Below are positions 8,876 to 17,088 of a stretch of 64,000 nt of DNA, piece after piece. Below the pieces are notes generated by a model. It did not search any database, was not told where the DNA came from, and saw nothing but the letters and a program-made list of their open reading frames with translations. The stretch comes from Planctomycetota bacterium (GTDB lineage Bacteria > Planctomycetota > PUPC01 > DSUN01). The translations under genes were made by a program, and so were the position numbers. Location of the stretch: contig DAOOIT010000021.1 in assembly GCA_035384565.1 (NCBI GenBank), forward strand, positions 1 through 64,000, given 5' to 3'. The number at the start of each line of letters is the position of its first letter. Positions within the stretch are counted from its first letter, which is position 1.

Positions 8876-9376
8876 CTACTCCAGCAGCTCGCCGCGGATG
8901 GTGACGGCGGCGCGGACGATGGCCTGCTTGTCCTGGTCGTAGAGCAGGTAGACCTTGAGCCAGCGGGTCACGAGGTGCGAGTGGGTGGGCAGCGTGTCCA
9001 CCGTGCCCTCGAGCACGAGCTGCCGCGCCTCGCGGTGGTATGCCGCGGGCGCGAAGACGACCTTGTGGAGGGGAGGCACGTGCTTGTACTGCTCCATCGG
9101 CTTCTTCGCCCAGCGCGAGAGTTCGCGCGCACGGTCGGCGGTGAGGAGCGGGGCGATGCCGGGGCGTTTCGCCGCCCAGTCCGCGAGGGCCTTGGCCGTC
9201 TCCTCCGCGAATTCGCCGGGCTTGCACGGCGAGCCGCCGTCGAAGCCGGGGATCGGCTCCATCTCGGGCACCAGGGCCATGGGAATGGCCGGCGCGGGCG
9301 ACGTGATGGCCTTGAGCCGCGCACAGCCGCCGACGACCAGCGCGGCCAGGGCGAACGCCAGGGGCAGTTGCTTCAC
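8876..9376 (-). CDS. Hypothetical lipoprotein
   Basis: Predicted lipoprotein of 166 residues. The chosen start is GTG 9376, preceded by GGAGG with a nine-base spacer; it gives a clean lipoprotein signal peptide with lipobox VGGC near residue 18. The frame remains open for another 154 codons upstream without a signal or homology, so I regard that as read-through of another gene's antisense. The mature part has no motif I recognise; it contains a central helical stretch (about residues 60-110) and beta-rich C-terminus. It is tightly packed with the genes on both sides. Confidence 0.65.
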   Translation of the reverse strand: MKQLPLAFALAALVVGGCARLKAITSPAPAIPMALVPEMEPIPGFDGGSPCKPGEFAEETAKALADWAAKRPGIAPLLTADRARELSRWAKKPMEQYKHVPPLHKVVFAPAAYHREARQLVLEGTVDTLPTHSHLVTRWLKVYLLYDQDKQAIVRAAVTIRGELLE

Positions 9377-9390
9377 GACGGCTTGCCTCC

Positions 9391-9699
9391 TCACGGCACC
9401 AGCAGGAACCGCAGCGCCCAGAAGCACGCCAGGATCACGTTGAGCACCACGGCCATGCCGAACAGCCCCGGGCCGCCGCCTTTGGCCACCAGGCGCGCGA
9501 GGCCCGCCAGGCCCGCGAGGGCCGAGGCGCCCAGCGCCGCCACGCGGTAGCGCGCCAGCGGCATCTCCCACAGGGGCGGCGTGCCGTCCTCCGGCTCCTG
9601 CATCAGCACGTAGAGCGTGGCCGCGGCCGCGATGGCGAAGCACACCCACACGAAGCCTTCGGCCACGGGCAGCGCGCGGGACTCGTTCGTCTTGTTCAC
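9391..9699 (-). CDS. Small membrane protein
   Basis: Protein of 102 residues with three predicted membrane helices: about residues 14-32 (VWVCFAIAAAATLYVLM), 52-69 (VAALGASALAGLAGLARL) and 77-100 (LFGMAVVLNVILACFWALRF). No family is recognised. The GTG start has only a weak binding site, GAAAGGG. It is first in the leftward set 9699-7958, under the promoter at 9738-9765, 14 bases before the lipoprotein gene, suggesting an envelope role. Confidence 0.6.
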   Translation of the reverse strand: MNKTNESRALPVAEGFVWVCFAIAAAATLYVLMQEPEDGTPPLWEMPLARYRVAALGASALAGLAGLARLVAKGGGPGLFGMAVVLNVILACFWALRFLLVP

Positions 9700-9737
9700 C
9701 GAGGGGGCCCTTTCCGCCGCGGCTCGCGGCGCTCCCT

Positions 9738-9765
9738 ATCATATCGGAACCCCGCCGGCTGTCAA
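9738..9765 (-). promoter_or_regulatory. Sigma70-like promoter
   Basis: TTGACA, 16-base spacer, TATGAT reading leftward, about 40 bases before the GTG of the small membrane protein. The -35 is a perfect consensus hexamer and the -10 has one mismatch; the best promoter match in the window. Confidence 0.65.
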
Positions 9766-9786
9766 ACAGGCCAAGCCCTGGACGGC

Positions 9787-9848
9787 TGGATGAATGGATG
9801 GATGAGCGGCCGACTTGCCCCGACACCCATCCACCCATCCAGTCATCC
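9787..9848. repeat. Iterated-word hairpin (GATGGATG type)
   Basis: Left arm GGATGAATGGATGGATGAG and right arm CATCCACCCATCCAGTCATCC are near reverse complements, each built of GATG/CATC words. It overlaps the stop codon of the aminotransferase gene, so a terminator role is possible. Confidence 0.6.
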
Positions 9849-11048
9849 CCGCTCTTGTGCGACTCTCTCCACCGCCTCGATCACGGCGGCCGCGATGTAC
9901 TCGTTCAGGTCGTCGGTCATCCGGGGGTGCAGCGCGACGCAGAGGATGCGGCCGCCGAGCTCCTCGGCGCGCGGCAGCACCTGGCCCGCCGTCCGCTCGC
10001 GGATGAACGGGTGCGACAGGTAGGTGGGCGGGTTGGCCACCACGGCGCCGACGCCGTAGTCCTGCTCGAGCAGGGCCATCAGCCGGTCGCGCTTCGGCCC
10101 GGCCCACTCGCGCGGCACGAGGAGGGTGTAAAGGTAGAAGGTGTGCTCGCAGCCGGGCGGCTCGAGCGGCAGCGTGAGCTCGGGCACGCCGTCGAGCAGC
10201 CGCGAGCGCGCGAGGGCCAGTTCGCGGCGGCGGGCGATCATCGCGTCGAGGCGGCGAAGCTGCACGAGGCCCACGGCGGCCTGGGGCTTGGTGAGCTTGA
10301 AGCTCGAGCCCCAGCCTTCGCCGCCCCATTGGCGCAGCGCGCGCAGGCGGTCGGCCAGGGCCGCGTCGTCGGTGGTCACCATGCCGCCCTCGCCCAGGGT
10401 GGTCATGAGCTTCATCGTGTGGAAGCTGAAGACCGTGCACCAGCCCTTCTTGCCGATGCGGGTGCCCCGGTAGCCTCCGCCGCAGGCGCGCGCGGCGTCG
10501 CCGATCACCTTGGGCGGGCCGTGCTTGGGGTGCGGGTGGCGCTCGGCCACGGCCAGCAGCGCGTCCATGTCGGCCGACAGGCCGTTCATGTGCGTGGGCA
10601 GGATGGCGCGGGTGCGCGGGGTGATGCGCCGCTCGACGTCGGCCGGGTCGGCGCAGAGGGTGCGCTCGTCGGCGTCGCAGAACACCACGCGGCCGCCCTG
10701 GCCCAGGACGGCGAGGGCGGAGGCCCGGAAGTTCACGGCCGGCACGATCACCTCGTCGCCCGGCTCGAGGTCGAGGCATCGCACGGCCAGGTCGAGGCCC
10801 ACGCTCGCCGTCGAGAGCGACACGGCGAACTGCGTCCCCACGTGGCGGGCGAACGCCTCCTCGAAGTCGGTGATCTCCTGGGTGATGAAGCCGAAGCCCA
10901 CGTTGGGGTCCATCGAGTCGCGGATGGCCTTCACCGCGGCCTCGATCTCCTCCTCCGTGTACCAGCCTCCGAGCTGCGGCTCGCCCTTCCAGGCCACGGC
11001 CGGCTTGCCGCGGCTCAGGAGTTCCCGTCTGCGATCAGGTGTGATCAT
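9843..11048 (-). CDS. DegT/DnrJ/EryC1/StrS-family aminotransferase
   Basis: PLP-dependent sugar or cyclitol aminotransferase-like enzyme of 401 residues. ATG 11048 is chosen because GGAG lies seven bases upstream; a more distal ATG at 11105 adds 19 unlike residues. Family marks are the PLP-binding FSFHTMKLMTTLGEGGM with candidate Schiff-base Lys213, the cofactor-holding Asp in VIGDAARACGG (Asp184), and LSTASVGLDLAVR (about 78-90). Enzymes of this type aminate keto-sugars for glycoconjugates or cell wall. It diverges from the dehydrogenase gene across a 130-base region with a promoter for that gene. Substrate not predictable. Confidence 0.85.
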   Translation of the reverse strand: MITPDRRRELLSRGKPAVAWKGEPQLGGWYTEEEIEAAVKAIRDSMDPNVGFGFITQEITDFEEAFARHVGTQFAVSLSTASVGLDLAVRCLDLEPGDEVIVPAVNFRASALAVLGQGGRVVFCDADERTLCADPADVERRITPRTRAILPTHMNGLSADMDALLAVAERHPHPKHGPPKVIGDAARACGGGYRGTRIGKKGWCTVFSFHTMKLMTTLGEGGMVTTDDAALADRLRALRQWGGEGWGSSFKLTKPQAAVGLVQLRRLDAMIARRRELALARSRLLDGVPELTLPLEPPGCEHTFYLYTLLVPREWAGPKRDRLMALLEQDYGVGAVVANPPTYLSHPFIRERTAGQVLPRAEELGGRILCVALHPRMTDDLNEYIAAAVIEAVERVAQERG

Positions 11049-11119
11049 CGCGGTGCTCCAGAGAGGTGTGTTGATGAGAATACGCGCGGAAAGGCCCGCA
11101 TGCAACCGCCAGACCCCAT

Positions 11120-11148
11120 TTGCGTTCGGCGCCCGCTCGGGCTATCAT
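11120..11148 (+). promoter_or_regulatory. Sigma70-like promoter
   Basis: TTGCGT, 17-base spacer, TATCAT, about 30 bases before the dehydrogenase ATG. Confidence 0.5.
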
Positions 11149-11178
11149 CGCAGCAACCCATTCGCCAAGGAGGTCCCC

Positions 11179-12213
11179 ATGCGAAGAGTGGCAGCGATGG
11201 ACGGGCGCGGCCAGTTCTCGGTCATCGAAGAGGCCATTCCCGACCCGAAGCCGGGGCAGGTGCTCATCGAGGTCGCCGCCTCGCTCGTCAGCCCGGGCAC
11301 CGAGCTGGGCGGCGTGCCGGCCCGGCGGAAGAACCCCAGCGACTCCCCGCCGCGGCCCTTCGGCTACCAGAACGCGGGCGTGGTGATCCGGCTGGGCGAG
11401 GGGGTCACGCGGTTCCGCGTGGGCGACCGCGTGGCGACCATGGGCGGCGGCTACGCGCTGCACGCCAGCCACTCGGTGGCGCCGGTGAACCTCACGGTGC
11501 CCATCCCCGAGGGCGTGTCGTTCGAGGAGGCCGCCTTCTGCCACCTGGCCGCCACCGCGCTCCACTGCCTCCGCCGCGCCGAGCCGCAGTTCGGCGAGAA
11601 CTTCGCCGTCAGCGGCCTCGGCCTCGTGGGCCTCCTGTGCGTGCAATTCGCGAAGCTCAGCGGCACACACGTGGCCGGCCTCGACCGCTTCCCCAAGCGG
11701 CTGGCCCTCGCGCGGGCGACGGGGGCCGACGCCGCCTTCAATGTGGCCGAGGCCGACCCCGTGCCGCGCGTGCGGGAGTTCTGCCGCGGCCACGGCCTCG
11801 ACTGCGGGATCCTCGCCTTCGGCGGCGAGGCGACCGAGGCGGCGAGGCAGCTCTACGAGATGATGCTGCCCGCGCCCGACGGCCATCGCTGGGGCCGCCT
11901 CGTCGCCGTGGGCGGCGCCCGCGTCACCCTCGGCCTCGCCGCCGACCTGGGGAACGTGGACATCCGTTCCTCCGCCCGCCCCGGCCCCGGCTACCACGAC
12001 GACGCCTGGGAACACGGCGCCGACTACCCGCCCGTCTTCGTGCCCTGGACCACCCAGCGGAACCTCGAGGAGAGCCTGCGCGCCATCGCCGAGGGCGCGC
12101 TGCGCGTCAAGCCGCTCATCACCGACGTCGTGCCCCTCGCCCAGGCCCCCGCCGCCTGCGAGAAGCTCGTCTCCTCGCCCGGCGAGGCCATCGGCGTCAT
12201 CCTGAAGCCGTGA
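11179..12213 (+). CDS. Medium-chain dehydrogenase/reductase
   Basis: NAD(P)-dependent oxidoreductase of 344 residues. ATG 11179 follows AAGGAGG with four bases between, so a much longer open frame from 10510 is antisense to the aminotransferase and not used. The N-terminal half shows the GroES-like fold (SLVSPGTELGGVP, GVVIRLGEGVTRFRVGDRV) and residues about 140-165 the nucleotide-binding VSGLGLVGLLCVQFAK. The usual structural-zinc Cys cluster is absent, placing it with zinc-independent threonine/sorbitol-like or bacteriochlorophyllide-type MDRs that precede Gfo/Idh genes in some glycan clusters. The next gene begins 10 bases after its stop, so the pair is an operon. Confidence 0.8.
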   Translation: MRRVAAMDGRGQFSVIEEAIPDPKPGQVLIEVAASLVSPGTELGGVPARRKNPSDSPPRPFGYQNAGVVIRLGEGVTRFRVGDRVATMGGGYALHASHSVAPVNLTVPIPEGVSFEEAAFCHLAATALHCLRRAEPQFGENFAVSGLGLVGLLCVQFAKLSGTHVAGLDRFPKRLALARATGADAAFNVAEADPVPRVREFCRGHGLDCGILAFGGEATEAARQLYEMMLPAPDGHRWGRLVAVGGARVTLGLAADLGNVDIRSSARPGPGYHDDAWEHGADYPPVFVPWTTQRNLEESLRAIAEGALRVKPLITDVVPLAQAPAACEKLVSSPGEAIGVILKP

Positions 12214-12214
12214 G

Positions 12215-12235
12215 GCGTGACGCGTGATGCGTGAT
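12215..12235. repeat. GCGTGAT-type heptamer repeat at a gene start
   Basis: Three tandem heptamers (GCGTGAC, GCGTGAT, GCGTGAT). Same word as in the hairpin at 21941-22042. The start codon of the nucleoside hydrolase is inside it. Confidence 0.6.
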
Positions 12236-13231
12236 AGGGCAAAGAGCTATCTGGCCGCTGCGCTCCTGGCGTGCTGCGCCGCCCTCCCCGCCCTCGCGGC
12301 CGAGCCCGTGAAGATCATCTTCGACACCGACATGGACAGCGATTGCGACGACGCGGCGGCGCTGGCCCTGCTCCACGCGCTCGCCGACAACGGCGAGGCC
12401 GAAATCCTCGCGACGATGTGCTCGGCCACCCACCCGTTCTCGGCCCCCTGCACCGACGCCATCAACACCTACTATGGCCGGCCCAACCTGCCCATCGGCG
12501 TGCCCAAGGGCCCCCCCGCGCACAAGCCCCAGTCGCGCTACGCCCAACGCATCGCCGAGGAGTTCCCCAACGACGTGCCCCGCGGCGACGCCACGCCCGA
12601 TGCCACCCGGCTCTACCGCCAGCTCCTCGCCGCCCAGCCCGACCAGAGCGTGGTGATCGTGACCGTGGGCGACGTGACGAACCTGCGCCACCTCGTCGAA
12701 TCGCCGCCCGACGCGTTCTCGCCCCTCCCCGGCCGCGACCTCGCCGCGCGCAAGGTGAAGCACTGGGTCTGCATGGGCAGCCGCTACCCGGCCGACCTCG
12801 ACCCCGGGCGCTGGGGCAACTTCAAGCCGGACCCCGAATCCACCGTGCGCGCCATCGCCGCCTGGCCCACGCTCATCACGTTCACGGGCGGCGGCGAATT
12901 CGCCGACTCGCTGGCCACGGGCAAGCGCCTGGCCGAGCTGCCGAGGGACAACCCCGTGCGCCGCGTCTACGAGCTGTACTTCGGGGGCGAGGTGAAGAAC
13001 CGCCACAGCGCCGACCCCATCGCGGTGCTCGTGGCCGTGCGCGGCACGGGCGCGCCGTGGAAGCTCGTGACCGAAGGCCACAATCACATCTTCCCCAACG
13101 GCACGCATGAGTGGCGCGAGGCCCCGAACAATCCCCTCCACCAGTACATCGCCGCCCTGGCCGAGGGCTTCGAGGCGCGCAAAGTGGCGGCTGAGATGGA
13201 GGCGCTGATGGTCAGGCCACGGCCCCGCTGA
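12227..13231 (+). CDS. Secreted nucleoside hydrolase-like protein
   Basis: Exported protein of 334 residues resembling inosine/uridine-preferring nucleoside N-ribohydrolases. A signal peptide ends at PALAA (about residue 25). Directly after it comes FDTDMDSDCDDAAALALLH, the Asp-rich calcium and ribose binding motif at the N-terminus of the family (DxDxDxDD). It lacks the usual cytosolic context, and secreted members in PVC bacteria often have unknown substrates. Start may be ATG 12227 or GTG 12224; both fall inside a heptamer repeat and neither has a clear binding site, so translation may be coupled to the dehydrogenase gene ending at 12213. Confidence 0.75.
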   Translation: MRDRAKSYLAAALLACCAALPALAAEPVKIIFDTDMDSDCDDAAALALLHALADNGEAEILATMCSATHPFSAPCTDAINTYYGRPNLPIGVPKGPPAHKPQSRYAQRIAEEFPNDVPRGDATPDATRLYRQLLAAQPDQSVVIVTVGDVTNLRHLVESPPDAFSPLPGRDLAARKVKHWVCMGSRYPADLDPGRWGNFKPDPESTVRAIAAWPTLITFTGGGEFADSLATGKRLAELPRDNPVRRVYELYFGGEVKNRHSADPIAVLVAVRGTGAPWKLVTEGHNHIFPNGTHEWREAPNNPLHQYIAALAEGFEARKVAAEMEALMVRPRPR

Positions 13232-13258
13232 CACGCGGCGACCGCGCCGCGGCGGGCC

Positions 13259-14083
13259 TCAGTCCGCCTCCTCATGCGCCGCGTAGAAGGCAGGGTCCTC
13301 GGCCCGGATGCGCTCGACGTCGGCCGGGTCGAGGCCCTCGCGCCACTTGTAGTTCGCGCTCTTCAGGTCGCGCGGCACCGCCTGCTCGAAGGCGGGGGTC
13401 CACGTCAGGCCGCAGTGGCCGATGATCCGGCGCAGCGTGGCGACGGGCTCGGCGCAGAGCTGGCCGTAGCGGACCGAGAGGAAACGGCTGCCGAGGAGCG
13501 CCCCGTGGTGCTCGATGGCCTGGGTCGTCACGCGGTACTGGCGGCCGGCCACGAGGGGCCAGGGCACGTCGCCCATCTGCCGCCACCCGGGGATGTGCAT
13601 CCCGTACCATTTGCGGCTGCGGTGCATGCGCTTGGAGCGGCGCACCAGGGTCGAGTTCACCACGGCCCGCCAGTCGCGCAGGATGTGCACGAAGATCGCG
13701 TCGGGGAAGACGGCGTTGAGCCAGCCCATGCGGAGCGAGAAGCGCGGGTACTTGGCCACGAAGCGCGGCACGCCGCGCAGCCGCAGCACGGTGGCCGTGA
13801 GCCGGCGGTGCCAGGCGATGGCCTCGGGGGTGGCGTGCTCGGGCCCCATGCAGTCGTCGTCGGTCGTCCAGAAGCGGTCCCACACCACCTGGGCCTCGCG
13901 CGGCTTGCGCGGCAGGCCCAGACGCGTCAGCGTCCACGCGATCCGCGGGCAGCGGGGCCAGCGGCAGTTCCCCAGGTCCAGATACCCCAGCTCCGGGTGG
14001 TTGCTCATGATTTCGTAGAGCAGCGTGGTGCCGCTGCGGTGGGGCGCTACGATGAAGATCGGGCGGTCAACCTCGCAGGTCAC
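13259..14083 (-). CDS. PAPS-dependent sulfotransferase family protein
   Basis: Sulfotransferase of 274 residues that would transfer sulfate from 3'-phosphoadenosine-5'-phosphosulfate to a carbohydrate or other hydroxyl. The 5'-phosphosulfate-binding loop is APHRSGTT at residues 13-20. The 3'-phosphate site is in VFPDAIFVHILRDWRAVVNS near residues 131-150 (Arg and Ser conserved in the family). The C-terminus has the usual RYGQLCAEPVATLRRI helix-turn. It is alone, with its own promoter at 14160-14189, and converges on the nucleoside hydrolase. Planctomycetes carry many such enzymes; the acceptor is unknown. Confidence 0.85.
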   Translation of the reverse strand: MTCEVDRPIFIVAPHRSGTTLLYEIMSNHPELGYLDLGNCRWPRCPRIAWTLTRLGLPRKPREAQVVWDRFWTTDDDCMGPEHATPEAIAWHRRLTATVLRLRGVPRFVAKYPRFSLRMGWLNAVFPDAIFVHILRDWRAVVNSTLVRRSKRMHRSRKWYGMHIPGWRQMGDVPWPLVAGRQYRVTTQAIEHHGALLGSRFLSVRYGQLCAEPVATLRRIIGHCGLTWTPAFEQAVPRDLKSANYKWREGLDPADVERIRAEDPAFYAAHEEAD

Positions 14084-14159
14084 AGGCTCAGCCTCCGATG
14101 GCTCGTGGGGCGGGCGGGGCGCTTCGCGGGCGGGTCTCGGGGCCTGCCGGCGTGGGGGG

Positions 14160-14189
14160 ATTGTACACGATAGGTTTCCCCCGTTTCAA
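14160..14189 (-). promoter_or_regulatory. Sigma70-like promoter of sulfotransferase gene
   Basis: TTGAAA, 18-base spacer, TACAAT reading leftward, about 77 bases before the sulfotransferase ATG. Confidence 0.55.
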
Positions 14190-14340
14190 GTCGCCGCGAG
14201 AGGCGGGGGGTGGACCGGAATTGTCGGCAGGGTTGTTCTCTGCGACGCCTGAAGGACTCGCCTGGGATGGCCCAGGGCAAAGCCTTGATCTCTGCCCACA
14301 TCCTCGGTGCCAGTAGCCCGCGAACGCGGGCGACCGGGCC

Positions 14341-14522
14341 GTAGCCCAGGGCGACCGAAGGAAGCCCTGGGACCGGGCGTCCCCGCCCGTCCAAGCCCCC
14401 GAAGGGGGCGTTTCACGCCCCTTGAATCGCCCCCCTTCGGGGGCTCTACGCTGCGGGGCGTTTTCCCAGGGCTCCCTTCGGTCGCCCTGGGCTACGCCCA
14501 AACGCCCCCTTCGGGGGCTGAA
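14341..14522. repeat. Composite palindromic element
   Basis: Left arm 14341-14372 (GTAGCCCAGGGCGACCGAAG then GAAGCCCTGGGA) and right arm 14464-14495 are reverse complements over 32 bases with one mismatch. The 91-base loop contains further palindromes of the AGCCCCCGAAGGGGGC type (14394-14412 and 14429-14445), and another copy follows at 14501-14520. Structure resembles a non-autonomous mobile repeat; no transposase is present. Confidence 0.7.
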
Positions 14523-14657
14523 GCAGGCTATCGAGAACAGGTGGGCAAGGGTAAGGGCGTTGGCCTGGTTTTCCCATTTCGCTTCTTCGGAGCTCCCGCA
14601 GCCACCTGCAATTCCGGCCCGCACCCCGAGAGGCGCCCGTGCGCCGACCGCCGGGCC

Positions 14658-14686
14658 TTTACCGCGTGGGGCCGATCTGCTATTCT
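14658..14686 (+). promoter_or_regulatory. Possible promoter of DUF6785-like gene
   Basis: TTTACC, 17-base spacer, TATTCT, about 95 bases before the GTG start. The -35 is poor; the -10 is reasonable. Confidence 0.35.
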
Positions 14687-14780
14687 CTGGGGCCGCCGGC
14701 GGCGGTGGCCGGCGGCGGGGAGCGCCGGCGGAGGGCCGGAGGCCGGCCAGTCATGCACGGGGAGGGGGCGGGGGAAGCCC

Positions 14781-16751
14781 GTGCGGGACCGAGCCCTCAC
14801 AGTGCGCTCGCTGAGCGTCGGGCTGGCTGCGGCCGTGGCGCTGGGCCTTGGCGCGCCGTACGTCGAGCTGGCGCTCCGCGGCCAGGCCATGGCGGCCAAC
14901 TACTACCCCGTGGGCCTGGGGATCGTGTTCCTCGCCGTGGTGCTGGGCGTCAACGTGGCGCTCAAGGCGCTGCGGCGCTCGTGGGCGCTGGGCGAGGGCG
15001 AGCTGGCCCTCGTGTTCGCGATGGCCGCCGTGGCGGCGACGCTGCCCACGCAGGGCACGGCGGGCTACCTGTTGAGCGCGATCAGCGGCCCCCACTACTT
15101 CGCCAGCCCCGAGAACCGCTGGGCCGACGTGTTGCTGCCGCACCTGCGGCGCTGGGCGGTGGTGGACGATGCGCCGGCGCTGCGCTGGTTCTACGAGGGG
15201 CTGCCGCGGGGCGAGAGCGTGCCGTGGGGCGCGTGGGCCGTGCCGCTGGCGTGGTGGGGGGCCTTCGTGGGCGCCGGGCTGTTCGCCTGTCTGTGCCTGG
15301 TTTCAATCTTCCGCCGCCAGTGGGTGGAGCACGAGCGTCTGGCCTACCCGCTCGCGGCGATGACCCTCGAGCTCGTCCGCGGCGCCGGCGAGCGCCCGCT
15401 CGCGCCCCGCGTCGCGCGCTCGGGCCTCTTCTGGGCGGGCTTCGCGGTGCCGTTCGCGCTGCTGGGCTGGAACACGCTGGGCTACTTCGCGCCGGGCCTG
15501 CCGCCGATCCCCGGCGAGCTGCCGCCGCTGGCCCTGGCCCCCGGCTTTCCGCCGCTGCCCCTGGTCTTCTACTGGCCCATGCTGTGCGTTGCGTTCTTCC
15601 TGCGGCGCGAGGTGTCGCTGAGCCTCTGGGTGTTCGTGGTGCTGGGCGTGCTCGAGGAGGGGGCGTTCGCGCGTCTGGGCTACTCGGTGCGCAGCGCGGC
15701 GGGGGTGAAGTACCTCGACGCCGCCGAGCCGGCCCTGGCCTGGCAGAGCTACGGCGCGATGGCGGCCCTGGTGGCCACGTGCGTGTGGGTGGGCCGCCGT
15801 CACCTGGCCGCCGTGTTGCGCCAGGCGCTCTGGCCTGGCCGCAGGCAGCAATCCGCTGCCCGGAATCCGCAAGCCGCAATGGACCCAGACGATCTCCTTT
15901 CCCCCCGCACGGCGGTGGTGGGCTTGGTGGCGGCCGTGGCGTTCATGGCCGCCTGGCTGGTGCGCCTGGGCCTGGGGCCGGGCACGGCGCTGTTGTTCCT
16001 GTTCGCGGCGTTCGTGGGGTTCGTGGGCATCTCGCGGCTCGTGGTGGAGGGCGGGCTGGTGTTCATCCGCCCAGCCCTCACACCGCAGTCGGCCACGGCC
16101 GCGCTGCTGGGCAACTCGGCCCTGGGCGCCACGCAACTGGCGGCGCTGGGCCTCTCGATGGCCTGGGTGGCCGACCCGATCAACGCCTTCATGCCCGCCG
16201 CGGCCAACGCGGCGCGGGTGGGGCGCTGGGGCCGCGCGAGCGGCCGCCAGATCGCCGCCGCCATGGGCCTCGCGGCCGGCGTCGCCCTGCTGGCCACGGT
16301 GCCCTTCACGCTCTAGCTGTGCTACCAGCGCGGGGCCTACACGACGGGCACGTGGCTCTTCCGGGTCGCGCCGCGCCTGCCCTATGAGTTCGCGGTGGAC
16401 GCGATTCGCTCGCGGCCGGGCCTCGAGTGGCCCAAGCTGGCCTGGGGCGCCGTGGGCGGGGCCGAGATGCTCGTGCTCACGGCGCTCTACCACCGCCTGA
16501 GCTGGTGGCCCCTGCACCCGCTGGGCCTCGTGGCGGGCGTGGTGTTCCAGGTGCGGTGGAGCTTTCTGCCGCTGTTCGCGGGCTGGCTGTGCAAGGAGGC
16601 GGTGCTGCGTCTCGGCGGCCTGGCCGCCTTCGACCGGGCCAAGCCGTTCTTCCTCGGGACGATGGCCGGCTGGTTCGCGGGGGCCGGCCTGTCGGCGCTC
16701 GTGGATGCGATCTGGTTCTTCGGCCACGGGCATGCGATTTATGGGCATTGA
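14781..16751 (+). pseudogene. DUF6785/DUF6784-like membrane protein with in-frame TAG
   Basis: Polytopic membrane protein, 656 codons if the internal stop is ignored. It matches the long PVC-type family in which an N-terminal DUF6785 and C-terminal DUF6784 region form a 600-650 residue protein: GAPYVELALRGQAMAANYYP near the start, FVGFVGISRLVVEGGLVFIR and SMAWVADPINAFMPAAAN in the middle, about 14 helices. A single TAG at 16314-16316 interrupts it; the same frame continues as LCYQRGAYTTGTWLFR and runs to 16751 with four more helices and no shift. GTG 14781 is chosen because the frame turns membrane-like there. Either a recent nonsense mutation, a sequencing error (TGG or CAG to TAG), or read-through. 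Function unknown. Confidence 0.7.
15841..15883. repeat. In-frame iterated repeat (ATCCGCA words)
   Basis: CGCAGGCAGCAATCCGCTGC followed by CCGGAATCCGCAAGCCGCAA, encoding RRQQSAARNPQAA in the cytoplasmic loop of the DUF6785-like protein. The composition differs from the surrounding membrane segments. Confidence 0.45.
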
Positions 16752-16759
16752 GCGGGAAA

Positions 16760-16786
16760 CTCCCGCGGGTTCGCAACCCGCGGGAG
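16760..16786. repeat. Palindrome family B (CTCCCGCGGGTT)
   Basis: Perfect 12-base stem with a 3-base loop, nine bases after the TGA of the DUF6785-like gene. Position fits a terminator hairpin, but no T-run follows. Confidence 0.7.
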
Positions 16787-16805
16787 GCTGCTGGGCGCCC
16801 GAGCG

Positions 16806-16845
16806 TGGTTCCGGCCACTGCAACCTGGTTCGCGGCCGGAGTAGT
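16806..16845. repeat. Dispersed repeat family E
   Basis: TGGTTCCGGCCACTGCAACC then TGGTTCGCGGCCGGAGTAGT. A second copy with about 80 percent identity is at 50486-50525. Confidence 0.6.
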
Positions 16846-16923
16846 GAGCTGCAAAGTTACATACGCCCCCGGGGCGCGCAGAAGTGGTAGAGTCTGGCGA
16901 GTCTGTGCGAGACTGAGCCGGAC

Positions 16924-16944
16924 GGTCGAGAATCGGCGATTCTC
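16924..16944. repeat. Hairpin GTCGAGAATCG-GCGATTCTCGA
   Basis: Ten-base perfect inverted repeat with almost no loop. A related CGAGAAT-cgcct-ATTCTCG hairpin is at 50661-50679. Confidence 0.55.
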
Positions 16945-17088
16945 GAGTCCGGAGGGCGGCGAGTGTGGGTTTCTCCGAGCCGGATGGCCGAGAATGGCCA
17001 AACGGGGAGCCGGGTGGAACCGAATCGAGAGCGCGGCGTCTAACATCCAGTGCAATTGTGGCCCTCTCACGCGGGAAGGAGTCCTCTG

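Larger units (their letters stand above)
14084..14780. other. Repeat-rich 700-base intergenic region
   Basis: No gene recognised. It holds the sulfotransferase promoter (leftward), a large composite palindrome at 14341-14522, a small GCCCGCGAACGCGGGC palindrome near 14318-14333, and a weak rightward promoter candidate near 14658-14686. The open frames here are composed of repeat sequence and have no family match. Confidence 0.6.
16752..17088. other. Repeat-filled gap before DUF4139 gene
   Basis: No gene. It holds the B-type palindrome at 16760-16786, an E-type repeat at 16806-16845, and a GAGAATCG/CGATTCTC hairpin near 16926-16942. All three families recur near 50486-50733. Confidence 0.6.

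Noticed and set aside
10510..11178. Upstream extension of the dehydrogenase frame
   Set aside because: It is antisense to the aminotransferase; the ATG at 11179 has an excellent binding site and promoter.
16314..16316. Pyrrolysine at the TAG codon
   Set aside because: No pyl genes in the window and the host family is not a methylamine methyltransferase; mutation or error is simpler.
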